From Catellatospora vulcania (GTDB lineage: Bacteria > Actinomycetota > Actinomycetes > Mycobacteriales > Micromonosporaceae), in assembly GCF_009720385.1 (NCBI RefSeq), contig NZ_WARX01000001.1:1426001-1490000 (forward strand): a stretch of DNA of 64,000 bases. Reading direction: 5' to 3'. Position 1 is the stretch's first letter, and each line of letters opens with the position of its first letter. The notes under the pieces were generated by a model. The model was not told the origin of the DNA and searched no databases. It saw only the letters and a program-made list of their open reading frames with translations. A program made the translations under genes and the position numbers. This document shows positions 8,915-16,887 of the stretch, piece after piece.

Positions 8915-9708
8915 GCATGCGCGGCGCATGGGTGGTGCCCGAGCCCAGCCTGGACTCGGCGCGGGTCAGGCTGTTCTGCGTGCCGCACGCCGGCGGCGGC
9001 GGGGTGATGTTCCGGCCCTGGCGTGACCTGCTCGGATCCGAGGTGGAGGCGTGTTCGATCGTGCTGCCCGGCCGGGAGAGCCGCATCCACGAGCTGCCCT
9101 ACGTACGCATGGAGCAGCTGGTCGGGCCGCTGTTCGAGCAGCTGCGGCCGCACCTGGACCGGCCCTTCGCGCTGTTCGGGCACAGCATGGGCGCCGTCGT
9201 CGCCTACGAGCTGGCGCGCCGCTGCCAGCTCGAAGGCGCCCCGGCCCCGGTCCGGCTGTTCGTGTCAGCGCGGCGCGCACCGCACCTGCCCGCCCGCCGG
9301 CCGTCCTACGCCGACCTGAGCGACGACGAGTTCCTGACGGCGGTCGCCGCCATGAACGGCACGCCCGCCGAGGTGCTGGCCCAGCGTGACCTGCTGAAGA
9401 TCTTCCTGCCGGGGCTGCGCGGCGACTTCGAGCTCAACGACACCTACGTTCCGCTGCCCGGCCCCCGGCTGACCTGCCCGATCTCGGCCTCCGTCGGCGA
9501 CGCCGACCCTGAGGCCGACCTGCCGGAGATCCTGGCGTGGTCGCAGGTCACCACCGGCGGGTTCCGCAGCCGGGTGTTCCCCGGCGACCACTTCTACCTC
9601 AAGACCGACCCGGCGGCGCTGCTGCGCGCGATCTGCGACGACCTGGGGGTCCGCAGCGGCTCCGCGGCCGGCGGCGAGCTGGTGCCCAGCCCGCCGCCGC
9701 GCGGCTGA
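8911..9708 (+). CDS. Type II thioesterase of the PKS cluster
   Basis: 265 residues from the GTG at 8911, which overlaps the ketosynthase stop as GTGA; an ATG two codons downstream is also possible, and GGGGGAGG lies just upstream. It has the family pattern LFCVPHAGGGGVMFRPW, the nucleophile in FGHSMGA (Ser92), an Asp near SVGDADPEAD and the His in PGDHFYL. Type II thioesterases remove wrongly primed acyl groups from carrier proteins. This is the last gene of the overlapping + strand operon and probably corresponds to LnmN. The C-terminus is a proline-rich tail. Confidence 0.87.
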   Translation: MSMRGAWVVPEPSLDSARVRLFCVPHAGGGGVMFRPWRDLLGSEVEACSIVLPGRESRIHELPYVRMEQLVGPLFEQLRPHLDRPFALFGHSMGAVVAYELARRCQLEGAPAPVRLFVSARRAPHLPARRPSYADLSDDEFLTAVAAMNGTPAEVLAQRDLLKIFLPGLRGDFELNDTYVPLPGPRLTCPISASVGDADPEADLPEILAWSQVTTGGFRSRVFPGDHFYLKTDPAALLRAICDDLGVRSGSAAGGELVPSPPPRG

Positions 9709-9718
9709 ACCGGACCTG

Positions 9719-10117
9719 TTAGTCGAGGTCGTAGTCGAGCCGCAGCGTGTTCCTGCCCTGCTCGTCGTGCCCGAAGGTGCAGCTGCCGCGCAGGCCGGCC
9801 AGCTCGCCGGTGCCGGAGTTGGGCACGATGAACCCGAGCCGGTGCGGCGTCTCGCCGCCCATGGCCGCCACGTGCTGCAGGACGAACGTGCCGCGGCGGC
9901 CCGCGATGGTGGCCGCGACGTGCTCGTTGGCGACGTAGCCGGCGGACTTCGCGTCGGGGCGGCAGCAGAGCAGGATGGCCTCGCTGGTGCCCTCGATGTC
10001 ACCGTGCAGGGTCCGCTTGACGTCTGCCCGGATCAGCGGGTGCCCTTCGGCCGGCTCGAAGTAGTTGTGCTCGTCCCAGGCGTCCTGGTCCCACAGGGCG
10101 ACGGCTACCTTGCTCAC
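9719..10117 (-). CDS. DUF3224 family protein
   Basis: 132 residues. The pattern VKRTLHGDIEGTSEA, then GTFVLQH and SGTGELAGLRGSCTF with a final LDYDLD, is typical of the DUF3224 family of small beta-barrel proteins with no settled biochemical role. It is the only minus-strand gene within the cluster. It converges on the type II thioesterase with a 10-base gap and diverges from the ligase gene. A role as a cyclase-like or binding protein in the pathway is possible, but nothing in the sequence proves it. Confidence 0.75.
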   Translation of the reverse strand: MSKVAVALWDQDAWDEHNYFEPAEGHPLIRADVKRTLHGDIEGTSEAILLCCRPDAKSAGYVANEHVAATIAGRRGTFVLQHVAAMGGETPHRLGFIVPNSGTGELAGLRGSCTFGHDEQGRNTLRLDYDLD

Positions 10118-10270
10118 TGCGTGTCTCCTTTCAGGCCGCAGCGGGCCCGCAGCGGCCAGGTGTCAACGTCGGAGTCTAAGAGGATGTTCAGGGCCATGAC
10201 GCTCAATAGTGAGCGGTTGTGTCGATAGCGGGTTTATACCGTGTAACTTCCGTGTCGTCGAGGAGCGCGC
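10118..10270. promoter_or_regulatory. Divergent intergenic region of the cluster
   Basis: 153 bases between the divergent DUF3224 gene and the ligase gene must hold both promoters. It is more AT-rich than its surroundings near 10200-10250, with a TATACC stretch at about 10235. I see no strong inverted repeat and do not assign -35 or -10 elements. GAGGAGCGCGC before the ligase ATG supplies the RBS. Confidence 0.45.
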
Positions 10271-11758
10271 ATGAGTGAGACCACGTCCCAGCCCATCGTC
10301 ACCGATCTGCTCCGCTTCCGCGCGGACGGATACCCGGATCGGGTGGCGATCAACGTCGATGGCCAGGATACGATCACCTACGGACAATGGCAGCGGCGCG
10401 TCACCCGCACCGTGCACACCTTGCTGGCGAACGGTGTCGGCCGAGGCGAACGGGTCGGCCTGCTCTTCGGTGGCATGGACTGGATCGACTACGCGGTGGC
10501 CTACCTGGCGGTGCTCAGCGCCGGAGCCACCGCGGTCCACCTCAACGACGGCATGCCCGCCCAGGAGATCCGCCGGCGGCTCGACGAGTGCGACTCGCGG
10601 CGGCTGATCCGCGGCGGCGACCAGGCCACACCCGAAGGCTTCGGCGGCTGGTCGGTGACCGTCGCCGAGATCGACAGCGGCGACGAGACACCGGTCTCGG
10701 TGGAGATCGGGCTGCACGACATCGCCGACATCCTCTACACCTCCGGCACCACCGGGCCCGCGAAGGGCTTCACGAATCCGCACGGCACCCTCACGTTCGG
10801 GCGCGGGCCCGCAGGTCTGCAGCAGTTCACCAACCCGACGCCGCTGCTCGCGCCCATGCCGCTGGGCACCACGTCGAGCGCGACCACCGTCGCGATCGTG
10901 GCCCTGACCGCGACGGCGGAGGTCGTCGTGTGCCGCCTCGACGACGTCGTGCGGATGGGTGAGCTGATCGACCGCTACCGGATCGGCTCCATCATGCTCA
11001 CCCCCTGGATCGCGATGCAGATGATCGCGGCACGGCTCGACGAGCACTTCGACGTCGGCTGCGTCGAGCGCATCGGGATCGCCTCGGCGCCCATGCCGCC
11101 GACGGTGTCGCTGGCGCTGCTGAAGGTCTTCCCCGGCGCGCAGCTCAACACCGCGTACGCGCAGTCCGAGGCGGTGCCCGCCGTCATCGTCAACACCTTC
11201 GACCCGGCCCGGCCCGCGACACTGGGCCGCCCCGCGCCCGGCACCCAGCTGCGGGTCGCCGACGAGCACGGCGAGCCGGTCCCGGTCGGCGAGGTGGGGG
11301 AGATCTGGCTGCGCTCGGAAGCCCCCCGGCGCCTCTACCTGGACACCGAGCGGGCCAAGCAGACCAACGTGGACGGCTGGATCCGCACCGGCGACTTCGG
11401 CCACACCGACGCCGAGGGATACCTTTACCTCTTCGACCGCGGCAGCGACGTGCTGCACGTGGGCGGGCGCAGGCTGTCCTCGGTCGAGATCGAGTCCGCG
11501 CTCTACGAGCACCCGGCGGTCACCCAGGCGGCGGTCCTGCCCTGGGGGGACGCCGACCGGGGCCAGACGATCGCGGCGGCGGTGGTGCTCAGCGACGGCG
11601 AGGCGCTGCCGCGGGTGTCGTCGTTCCTGGCCGAGCGGCTGCGCCCGGAGCAGGTGCCCTCACATGTCTTCGTGGTGGACAGCCTGCCGCGCGGGGTCAC
11701 CGGCAAGGTGCTCAAGAACGAGCTGCGCAAGCAGCTGATCGAGCAGGAGGAGAACTGA
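10271..11758 (+). CDS. AMP-forming acyl-CoA/aryl-CoA ligase-like adenylating enzyme
   Basis: 495 residues of the ANL superfamily. The ATP-binding loop is LYTSGTTGPAKG (about 157-168), the hinge is GWIRTGDFG, and the C-terminal catalytic Lys is in PRGVTGKVLK. The protein activates a carboxylate with ATP for transfer to CoA or a carrier. In leinamycin the matching job (LnmQ) is an adenylation protein for D-alanine, but the substrate pocket here cannot be read with confidence. The ATG at 10271 has GAGGAG upstream. The DUF427 gene follows after 2 bases, implying coupling. Confidence 0.8.
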   Translation: MSETTSQPIVTDLLRFRADGYPDRVAINVDGQDTITYGQWQRRVTRTVHTLLANGVGRGERVGLLFGGMDWIDYAVAYLAVLSAGATAVHLNDGMPAQEIRRRLDECDSRRLIRGGDQATPEGFGGWSVTVAEIDSGDETPVSVEIGLHDIADILYTSGTTGPAKGFTNPHGTLTFGRGPAGLQQFTNPTPLLAPMPLGTTSSATTVAIVALTATAEVVVCRLDDVVRMGELIDRYRIGSIMLTPWIAMQMIAARLDEHFDVGCVERIGIASAPMPPTVSLALLKVFPGAQLNTAYAQSEAVPAVIVNTFDPARPATLGRPAPGTQLRVADEHGEPVPVGEVGEIWLRSEAPRRLYLDTERAKQTNVDGWIRTGDFGHTDAEGYLYLFDRGSDVLHVGGRRLSSVEIESALYEHPAVTQAAVLPWGDADRGQTIAAAVVLSDGEALPRVSSFLAERLRPEQVPSHVFVVDSLPRGVTGKVLKNELRKQLIEQEEN

Positions 11759-11760
11759 CC

Positions 11761-12078
11761 GTGCGGGGTAACAGGGTGCAGGCCGTTTGGCAGGGCCAGG
11801 TCATAGCCGAGTCCGACGACACCGTGGTGGTGGAGGGCAATCACTACTTCCCGCGCGGCTGCCTGCGCGAGGACGTGCTGCGTCCCTCGGCCACGCACAC
11901 GGTGTGCCCCTGGAAGGGCACCGCGTCGTACTACCACCTGGAACTCGGCGAGGCCCGCACCGAGGACGCGGTCTGGTTCTACCCGGACCCGTCGGCGGCG
12001 GCGGAGTCGGTCCGCGAGCGGGTCGCGTTCTGGAAGGACGTCGAGGTCCGCGTGCTGCCCGCCGAACAATCCGCATGA
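11761..12078 (+). CDS. DUF427 family protein
   Basis: 105 residues starting at GTG, 2 bases after the ligase stop. The pattern VVEGNHYFP, then CPWKGTASYYHL and a late AVWFYPDP, is diagnostic for DUF427, a small beta-rich family with no established reaction. Close coupling to the ligase suggests it acts on or with the activated substrate. It is the last gene before a strong hairpin and I take it as the 3' edge of the cluster. Confidence 0.8.
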   Translation: MRGNRVQAVWQGQVIAESDDTVVVEGNHYFPRGCLREDVLRPSATHTVCPWKGTASYYHLELGEARTEDAVWFYPDPSAAAESVRERVAFWKDVEVRVLPAEQSA

Positions 12079-12086
12079 CTTCCGCA

Positions 12087-12137
12087 GACGTACGGGCTCG
12101 GCTGCGCGGTCATACCGCGCAGCCGAGCCCGTACGTC
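12087..12137. terminator. Bidirectional terminator: perfect 24-bp stem, 3-base loop
   Basis: Arms 12087-12110 and 12114-12137 are exact reverse complements around the loop CAT. The hairpin lies between the convergent DUF427 and VOC genes (stops at 12078 and 12164), so it can end transcription from both sides. No T-run follows, as is common for actinobacterial hairpin terminators. Confidence 0.85.
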
Positions 12138-12163
12138 GTCGCGCGGTCGGTCCGCGCCGTGGC

Positions 12164-12532
12164 TCAGCTCTTGGCGGGGAACAGGCAGAACGGGTGGCCC
12201 GCCGGGTCCAGGTAGACGGTCCAGCGCTCGCCGCCCGGCTGCTCCGGTGCCTTCTTGGCGCCGTGCTCGAGCACGAGTGCCTCGGTCTCGTCCAGGTTGT
12301 CCACGGCGAAGTCCAGGTGGAACTGCTGCGGCACGTCCTGGCCGGGCCACTGCGGGGCCTGGTAGTCCGCCACCTTCTGGAAACCGATGGCCGGCCCGCC
12401 GTCGGCCTCCAGGCCGGCGAAGCTGTCGGAGCTGTAGGAGATCTTCAGGCCGGTGAGGTGCTGGTAGAACTCGGCCAGCTGTGCCGGGTCGGCGCAGTCC
12501 AATGTCACTGCGTGGAGCTTGGTCGTAGGCAT
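12164..12532 (-). CDS. VOC (glyoxalase/bleomycin-resistance fold) protein
   Basis: 122 residues, a single vicinal-oxygen-chelate domain pair. It begins MPTTKLHAVTLDCADPAQLAEFY and ends YLDPAGHPFCLF, both typical of the family. Such proteins bind metals or sequester small toxic molecules, and some modify metabolites. It follows the cluster across the terminator in the opposite direction, so it is not part of that transcript. A self-resistance role is conceivable but unsupported. Confidence 0.85.
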   Translation of the reverse strand: MPTTKLHAVTLDCADPAQLAEFYQHLTGLKISYSSDSFAGLEADGGPAIGFQKVADYQAPQWPGQDVPQQFHLDFAVDNLDETEALVLEHGAKKAPEQPGGERWTVYLDPAGHPFCLFPAKS

Positions 12533-12669
12533 GCGGTCGGTTCCTCCAGATCGAAGCCTGCTGAAAAGCCGGACTGTTCAGTCCATACCCAACAAGCATC
12601 CTAAAACACCCGGATGATCTCAAATCGTACGGGTATCACATAATGGTGTATATCAAGCGTTTCGGCAGC

Positions 12670-12698
12670 GTGCGCAGGTCCACGCACGACCTGCGCAC
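12670..12698 (-). terminator. Hairpin terminator after the flavin monooxygenase gene
   Basis: An 11-bp perfect stem (GTGCGCAGGTC against its complement, 12670-12680 and 12688-12698) with a 7-base loop, 8 bases beyond the stop codon of the minus-strand flavoprotein gene. Confidence 0.65.
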
Positions 12699-12705
12699 GG
12701 CTGCG

Positions 12706-13917
12706 TCAGCGCGACGGCGTCGACTCGGCCGCCGGGCTCAGCAGCGCCCGCAGCTCCGGGGTGTACAGCTCGGAGACCGGGCGCACCCCCGCCACCGTGT
12801 CGAAATAGCGCTGCGTCAGATCCGGGCTCGTGCTCACCGCGCGCAGCAGCGCCTTGCGCTGCGGTCGGGCGTCGGCCTGCGCGACCAGCAGGGTCGCGCG
12901 GTAGCTGTCGGTCAGCAGCCGGTCCCGCTCCTCGGCATAGGACGCCAGCGCCTGCGCCAGGTGCTCCTCGTCGCCCAGCCGGTCGCCGACGTGGCCGGTC
13001 AGCAGATCCGCCTGCAGGAACGCGTCGCCGATGCCGCGCGCGGTGATGGAGTCCTTGTGGTGGCCCGCGTCGCCGACCAGCGCCCAGCCCGGTCCCGCCG
13101 CCTGGCGGAAGAAGTTCTGCTGGTCGCCCGTGCCGCGCAGCCGCTCCACCTGCTCGCCCGCGCGCATCTGCGCGAACAGCGCCGGCGCGTTGACCTCGAC
13201 GCTGCGCAGGTAGGCCCCCTGGGCGTCGCCGCGGACCTCGTCGAAGCGGTCCTGCGTGAAATACGCCGAGACCAGCACCGCGTCATTGGTGGGCACCGCG
13301 GAGACCCAGCCCTCGTCGCCCTCGTACAGCTCGAAGTAGGTCTTCAGGCCGTGCCAGAACGTGTAGTAGGCGCAGGTCAGACGCGGATGCTCGACGGTTT
13401 TCGGGGCGTCGACCAGCGTGGCGACGGTGGAGCGCATGCCGTCGGCGCCGACGACCAGCCACGCCCGCGCCGTCGCCTCCTTGCCCGACGGCAGGGTGTA
13501 GCGCACGCCCGTCACCCGGTCTCCGCCGCGGAGCAGGCCGGTGACCGCGCATCGTTCCTGCAGCTCCGCGCCCGCCGCCACGGCCGCCTCGGCCAGGATC
13601 TGGTCGAGCAGGTGCCGCCGCGGGGCGTAGGCCGACGAGACACCGTCGACGGCCGCCGCGCAGCCCTCGACGCGCACCTCGTCCAGTTCGTAGACCACGT
13701 GGTCGAGCTCGGGGCAGCCGGTCGCCACGACCGCGTCGAGCACACCCCACCGCTTCAGCCGCGCCACACCCGGTTGCTGGATGTAGAGCGTGGAGATCTT
13801 GTCAGAGGGAAAGGCCGAGCGTTCGAGCAGCAGCACCCGGTAGCCGAGCCTGGCGAACAACATCGCGGTGGGCGAACCCGCGCACCGCGCGCCCACGACG
13901 ATCACGTCGTAATCCAT
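12706..13917 (-). CDS. FAD-dependent monooxygenase/oxidoreductase
   Basis: 403 residues from the ATG at 13917, chosen over the longer frame to 14010 because GAGGTGG sits just before it and MDYDVIVVGARCAGSP is the normal N-terminus. The Rossmann FAD motif is GARCAG, with the second dinucleotide motif GADGMRST and the flavin-pyrophosphate motif VGDAGHHKD. The family hydroxylates or otherwise oxidises small molecules. It lies downstream of a TetR gene in the same direction. Substrate unknown; it could be a tailoring enzyme for the nearby cluster or a detoxification enzyme. Confidence 0.85.
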   Translation of the reverse strand: MDYDVIVVGARCAGSPTAMLFARLGYRVLLLERSAFPSDKISTLYIQQPGVARLKRWGVLDAVVATGCPELDHVVYELDEVRVEGCAAAVDGVSSAYAPRRHLLDQILAEAAVAAGAELQERCAVTGLLRGGDRVTGVRYTLPSGKEATARAWLVVGADGMRSTVATLVDAPKTVEHPRLTCAYYTFWHGLKTYFELYEGDEGWVSAVPTNDAVLVSAYFTQDRFDEVRGDAQGAYLRSVEVNAPALFAQMRAGEQVERLRGTGDQQNFFRQAAGPGWALVGDAGHHKDSITARGIGDAFLQADLLTGHVGDRLGDEEHLAQALASYAEERDRLLTDSYRATLLVAQADARPQRKALLRAVSTSPDLTQRYFDTVAGVRPVSELYTPELRALLSPAAESTPSR

Positions 13918-14019
13918 CGTCTCCACCTCGCTGCGCCGCGCCGGACAGGCGCGTCCGCGCGCCGGGTCATCAGCACCGTACGCAGCGGCGGCGGAGGGCG
14001 CCGCACACAATTGAGCGAT

Positions 14020-14628
14020 CTACCGACGGATCAACGGGATCAGCACACCGTCCACGACGGACACGAGGAACTGGTCGGGCACCGGGCTGGAATCACCCAG
14101 GAAGCGGTACATGAGCATGGCGGGTCCGACCTCGGCGACCAGCGGGCTCAGGTGCGCCGGGTGCACCTCGCCGCGTCCCACCGCCCGGTCGAAGACCAGC
14201 TGGAACATGTTGCGGCGCGGCTTGAACACGCGCTCGTCGACCAACTTGACCAGCGGCTGGTCACGGTCGATCTCGGCGAGCAGGCTCTGCACGGCACGCC
14301 CCACCGGCGAGTTGAGCACCGCCGCCTTGGCGCGCATCAGCTCGACCATGTCGTCGCGCACGTTGCCGAGGTCCGGCAGGTCCTCCGCGGCCGGCAGCAT
14401 GTGGTCGATGGTCTCCACGACCAGGTCGGCCTTGTCCGACCAGCGCCGGTACAGCGCCGCCTTGCCGGTCTGGGCGGCAGCGGCGACGCGCTCCATGGTG
14501 AGCCCCGCGTATCCGACTGCCCGTAACTGGTCGATCACGGCCTGGAAGATGGCCGACTCCAGTGCGTCCCCTCGGCGACGCCGCACCGCCGTCGGCGCCG
14601 GCTGCTTGTCTTGACCGCCGTCGTCCAC
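14020..14628 (-). CDS. TetR family transcriptional regulator
   Basis: 202 residues from a GTG preceded by GGAAGGAG. The N-terminal HTH reads LTMERVAAAAQTGKAALYRRWSDKADL, typical of TetR/AcrR. The gene diverges from an MFS exporter and precedes the flavin monooxygenase. This is the usual layout for a repressor that is released by the exporter's substrate. The inverted repeat at 14650-14671 is the likely operator. Confidence 0.9.
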   Translation of the reverse strand: MDDGGQDKQPAPTAVRRRRGDALESAIFQAVIDQLRAVGYAGLTMERVAAAAQTGKAALYRRWSDKADLVVETIDHMLPAAEDLPDLGNVRDDMVELMRAKAAVLNSPVGRAVQSLLAEIDRDQPLVKLVDERVFKPRRNMFQLVFDRAVGRGEVHPAHLSPLVAEVGPAMLMYRFLGDSSPVPDQFLVSVVDGVLIPLIRR

Positions 14629-14649
14629 AATTCTCCTTCCTCAACACGA

Positions 14650-14671
14650 TAGTGAACACTTGCGTTCACTA
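14650..14671. promoter_or_regulatory. Probable TetR operator between regulator and exporter
   Basis: TAGTGAAC-6 bases-GTTCACTA is an 8-bp perfect inverted repeat in the 108-base divergent region, the usual size for TetR-family sites. It lies 21 bases before the TetR start and could control both directions. Confidence 0.7.
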
Positions 14672-14736
14672 CTCAGAACACCTACAGTCGTGGCCGAACA
14701 GTGCACTATACGGACTCAATCCCCTGACAAGGATGC

Positions 14737-16218
14737 ATGATGACCAGTTCGGTATCTGCTGCACCAACCTCCCCAAGCCGCCCGCGCCGCAGCGGGCTGG
14801 CGCTGACCGTCATCGCGTTGGCACAGCTCATGGTGGTTCTCGACGCCACAATCGTCAACGTTGCCTTGCCGAGCGTGCAGCGGTCGCTGGGATTCTCGAC
14901 GGCAGAGCTGTCCTGGGTGGTCAACGCCTATACGCTCTCGTTCGGTGGCCTGCTGCTGCTGGCCGGCCGGGCCGGCGACATCCTGGGCCGGCGTCGGGTT
15001 TTCGTCACCGGTTTGGTGGTTTTCGGCATCGGCTCGCTGATCGGCGGGCTGGCCTCGTCCTCGGAGTGGCTGCTCGTGGCGCGCTCGCTGCAGGGCGTCG
15101 GCGCCGCGATCGTCGCGCCGGCCGCGCTGTCGCTCATCGCCACCAGCTTCCAGGGTGAGCGTGAGATCAATCGTGCCTTCGGCGTGTTCGCGGCCGTGTC
15201 CGGCGCGGGTGGCGCCATCGGCCTGCTGCTGGGCGGCGTGCTCACCGAGTGGCTCTCGTGGCGGTGGGTCATGTTCGTCAACGTGCCGCTGGCCATCGGG
15301 CTGGCGCTGCTGGCGCCGCTGTGCATCGCCGAGACGGAGCGCCAGCGCGGCCGGTTCGACATCCTCGGCGCCATCACGTCCACAGTGGGCATGGTCGCGC
15401 TGGTCTACGGCTTCACCCGGGTCGCGTCCGGCGGCTGGGGCGACTCGGTGGCCGTCACCTCGTTCGTGGTGGCGGTGGTCATGCTGATCCTGTTCGTCAT
15501 CATCGAGCGGATCATCGAACAGCCGATCACGCCGCTGCGCATGTTCGCCGACCGCAACCGGGCCGCGATCTACGTCATCGCGCTGGCGCTGACCGGCGCG
15601 CTGATGGGCCTGTTCTTCTTCCTGACGATGTTCATGCAGAACGTGCTGAACTACGGCCCGCTGCAGGCAGGTCTGGCGTTCCTGCCGGTCAGCATCTCCA
15701 TCGTCGTGGTCGTCGGCATGACCTCGAAGCTGCTGCCCAAGATCGGGCAGAAGACGCCCCTGGTGGCGGGCCTGGCGCTGAACACGGTCGCCCTCGGCTG
15801 GCTGTCGACGATCTCGGCCGACAGCACCTACCTGCAGGCCATCCTCGGCCCGCTGCTGCTGTTCGGCATCGGCACCGGCCTGCTGTTCGTGCCGCTGACG
15901 ATGATCGGCGTGTCCGGTGTGGAGCAGCACGAGGCGGGCGCCGCCTCCGGCGTCCTCAACGCCATGCAGCAGGTCGGCGGCTCGCTCGGCCTGTCGATCC
16001 TGGTCACCGCATACGGGTTCGCCGTCCGTGACGTGTCCGGCGACCCGATCGCGGTGCTGACCGAGGGCACCCCGACCGCCTTCCTCGTCGCCGCGATCTT
16101 CGCCGCGGTGGCTTTCCTGATAGCCGTCCTGGTCGTCCGTCCCGCCGTTCCCCCGGCGGCGGGAGCCCCGGCCGCTCCGGCCGAGGTCCACGAGGCGGAG
16201 GCCGCCCAGCCCGTGTAG
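14737..16218 (+). CDS. MFS drug exporter, DHA2 (14-TM, EmrB/QacA) type
   Basis: 493 residues; ATG at 14737, or the next codon, with AAGG just upstream. About 14 hydrophobic segments run through the protein. The signatures LDATIVNVALPSVQRSL in TM1 and GRAGDILGRRRVF in the first cytoplasmic loop, then GGVLTEWLSWRWVMFVNVP, are those of proton-driven multidrug exporters of the DHA2 group. It is divergent from the TetR regulator. It may export the product of the adjacent polyketide cluster, but the cluster boundary makes that only a possibility. Confidence 0.92.
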   Translation: MMTSSVSAAPTSPSRPRRSGLALTVIALAQLMVVLDATIVNVALPSVQRSLGFSTAELSWVVNAYTLSFGGLLLLAGRAGDILGRRRVFVTGLVVFGIGSLIGGLASSSEWLLVARSLQGVGAAIVAPAALSLIATSFQGEREINRAFGVFAAVSGAGGAIGLLLGGVLTEWLSWRWVMFVNVPLAIGLALLAPLCIAETERQRGRFDILGAITSTVGMVALVYGFTRVASGGWGDSVAVTSFVVAVVMLILFVIIERIIEQPITPLRMFADRNRAAIYVIALALTGALMGLFFFLTMFMQNVLNYGPLQAGLAFLPVSISIVVVVGMTSKLLPKIGQKTPLVAGLALNTVALGWLSTISADSTYLQAILGPLLLFGIGTGLLFVPLTMIGVSGVEQHEAGAASGVLNAMQQVGGSLGLSILVTAYGFAVRDVSGDPIAVLTEGTPTAFLVAAIFAAVAFLIAVLVVRPAVPPAAGAPAAPAEVHEAEAAQPV

Positions 16219-16234
16219 TCGGGCAGGGCGACCG

Positions 16235-16275
16235 CGCGGCCGCACACCAGCCCACCGGGCCGGTGTGCGGCCGCG
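16235..16275 (+). terminator. Hairpin terminator after the MFS gene
   Basis: A 14-bp perfect stem (16235-16248 with 16262-16275) around a 13-base loop, 17 bases past the exporter stop. Confidence 0.6.
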
Positions 16276-16382
16276 ACGACGCGGTCGACGAGGAGGACCG
16301 GCCGGAGCCGGGACGGACGTCGAGTGGGGCCGCTGCGGCAGGCGCGGGGACCGCGCTGGTCCGCCGCGGCTACCGTGGCCGC

Positions 16383-16814
16383 ATGGCCCGCAGATGGATG
16401 CTCCCGATCCTGTTCCTGCTCATCGGGCTCGCGATGGCGCTGAAGCAGGTGAGCACCGGGTCGGGCGGTGCCGGAGTGGCCCTGGGACTGGTCTTCGTCC
16501 TGCTCGGCGTGGCGCTGTCGCCACTGATCTTCCCCCGGTCGATCAGTGCGGCCGAGGCGCGGCGACGCAGCGCGGCCGACGGCAGGCCGATCGTCTACTG
16601 GCGGCCCGGTTGCCAGTTCTGCCTGCGCCTGCGGGTCCGCCTGGGCAGCGCTGCGAGTCGTGCCCACTGGGTCGACATCTGGCGCGACCCGGACGGCGCG
16701 GCGGCGGTGCGGGCCGTGACCGGCGGCGATGAGACGGTGCCGACCGTCGTGGTCGCCGGGCAGCCGCACGTCAATCCGGACCCGGGCTGGCTGCGCCGGC
16801 AGCTGATCGGATGA
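16383..16814 (+). CDS. Membrane-anchored glutaredoxin-like protein
   Basis: 143 residues from the ATG at 16383; the frame is open from 16263, but MARRWMLPILFLLIGLAMAL is a plausible membrane start. Two hydrophobic segments (about 5-20 and 30-48) precede a C-terminal thioredoxin-fold domain with the CxxC site WRPGCQFCLRLR and the cis-Pro stretch DETVPTVVV. It probably reduces or isomerises disulfides at the membrane, with the redox domain after TM2. Partners are not visible. Both neighbours are unrelated. Confidence 0.8.
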   Translation: MARRWMLPILFLLIGLAMALKQVSTGSGGAGVALGLVFVLLGVALSPLIFPRSISAAEARRRSAADGRPIVYWRPGCQFCLRLRVRLGSAASRAHWVDIWRDPDGAAAVRAVTGGDETVPTVVVAGQPHVNPDPGWLRRQLIG

Positions 16815-16845
16815 TGCGAAGCCCGCTGAGCACCTGAAGAGTGAA

Positions 16846-16873
16846 CCGGCCGAGTGCTGGTGCACCCGGCCGG
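16846..16873. terminator. Hairpin between convergent genes
   Basis: CCGGCCG (16846-16852) pairs with CGGCCGG (16867-16873) between the glutaredoxin-like gene and the converging PadR-partner gene. The stem is short; moderate support. Confidence 0.4.
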
Positions 16874-16887
16874 AGTTCGGCGCCGTG

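Noticed and set aside
12084-12137. The 24-bp palindrome as a recombination or attachment site
   Set aside because: There is no second copy nearby and no integrase gene. Its place between two convergent stops fits a terminator better.
12643-14526. 627-codon plus-strand frame over the flavoprotein and TetR genes
   Set aside because: Its translation is the antisense shadow of both genes and crosses their boundary; no domain is recognisable.
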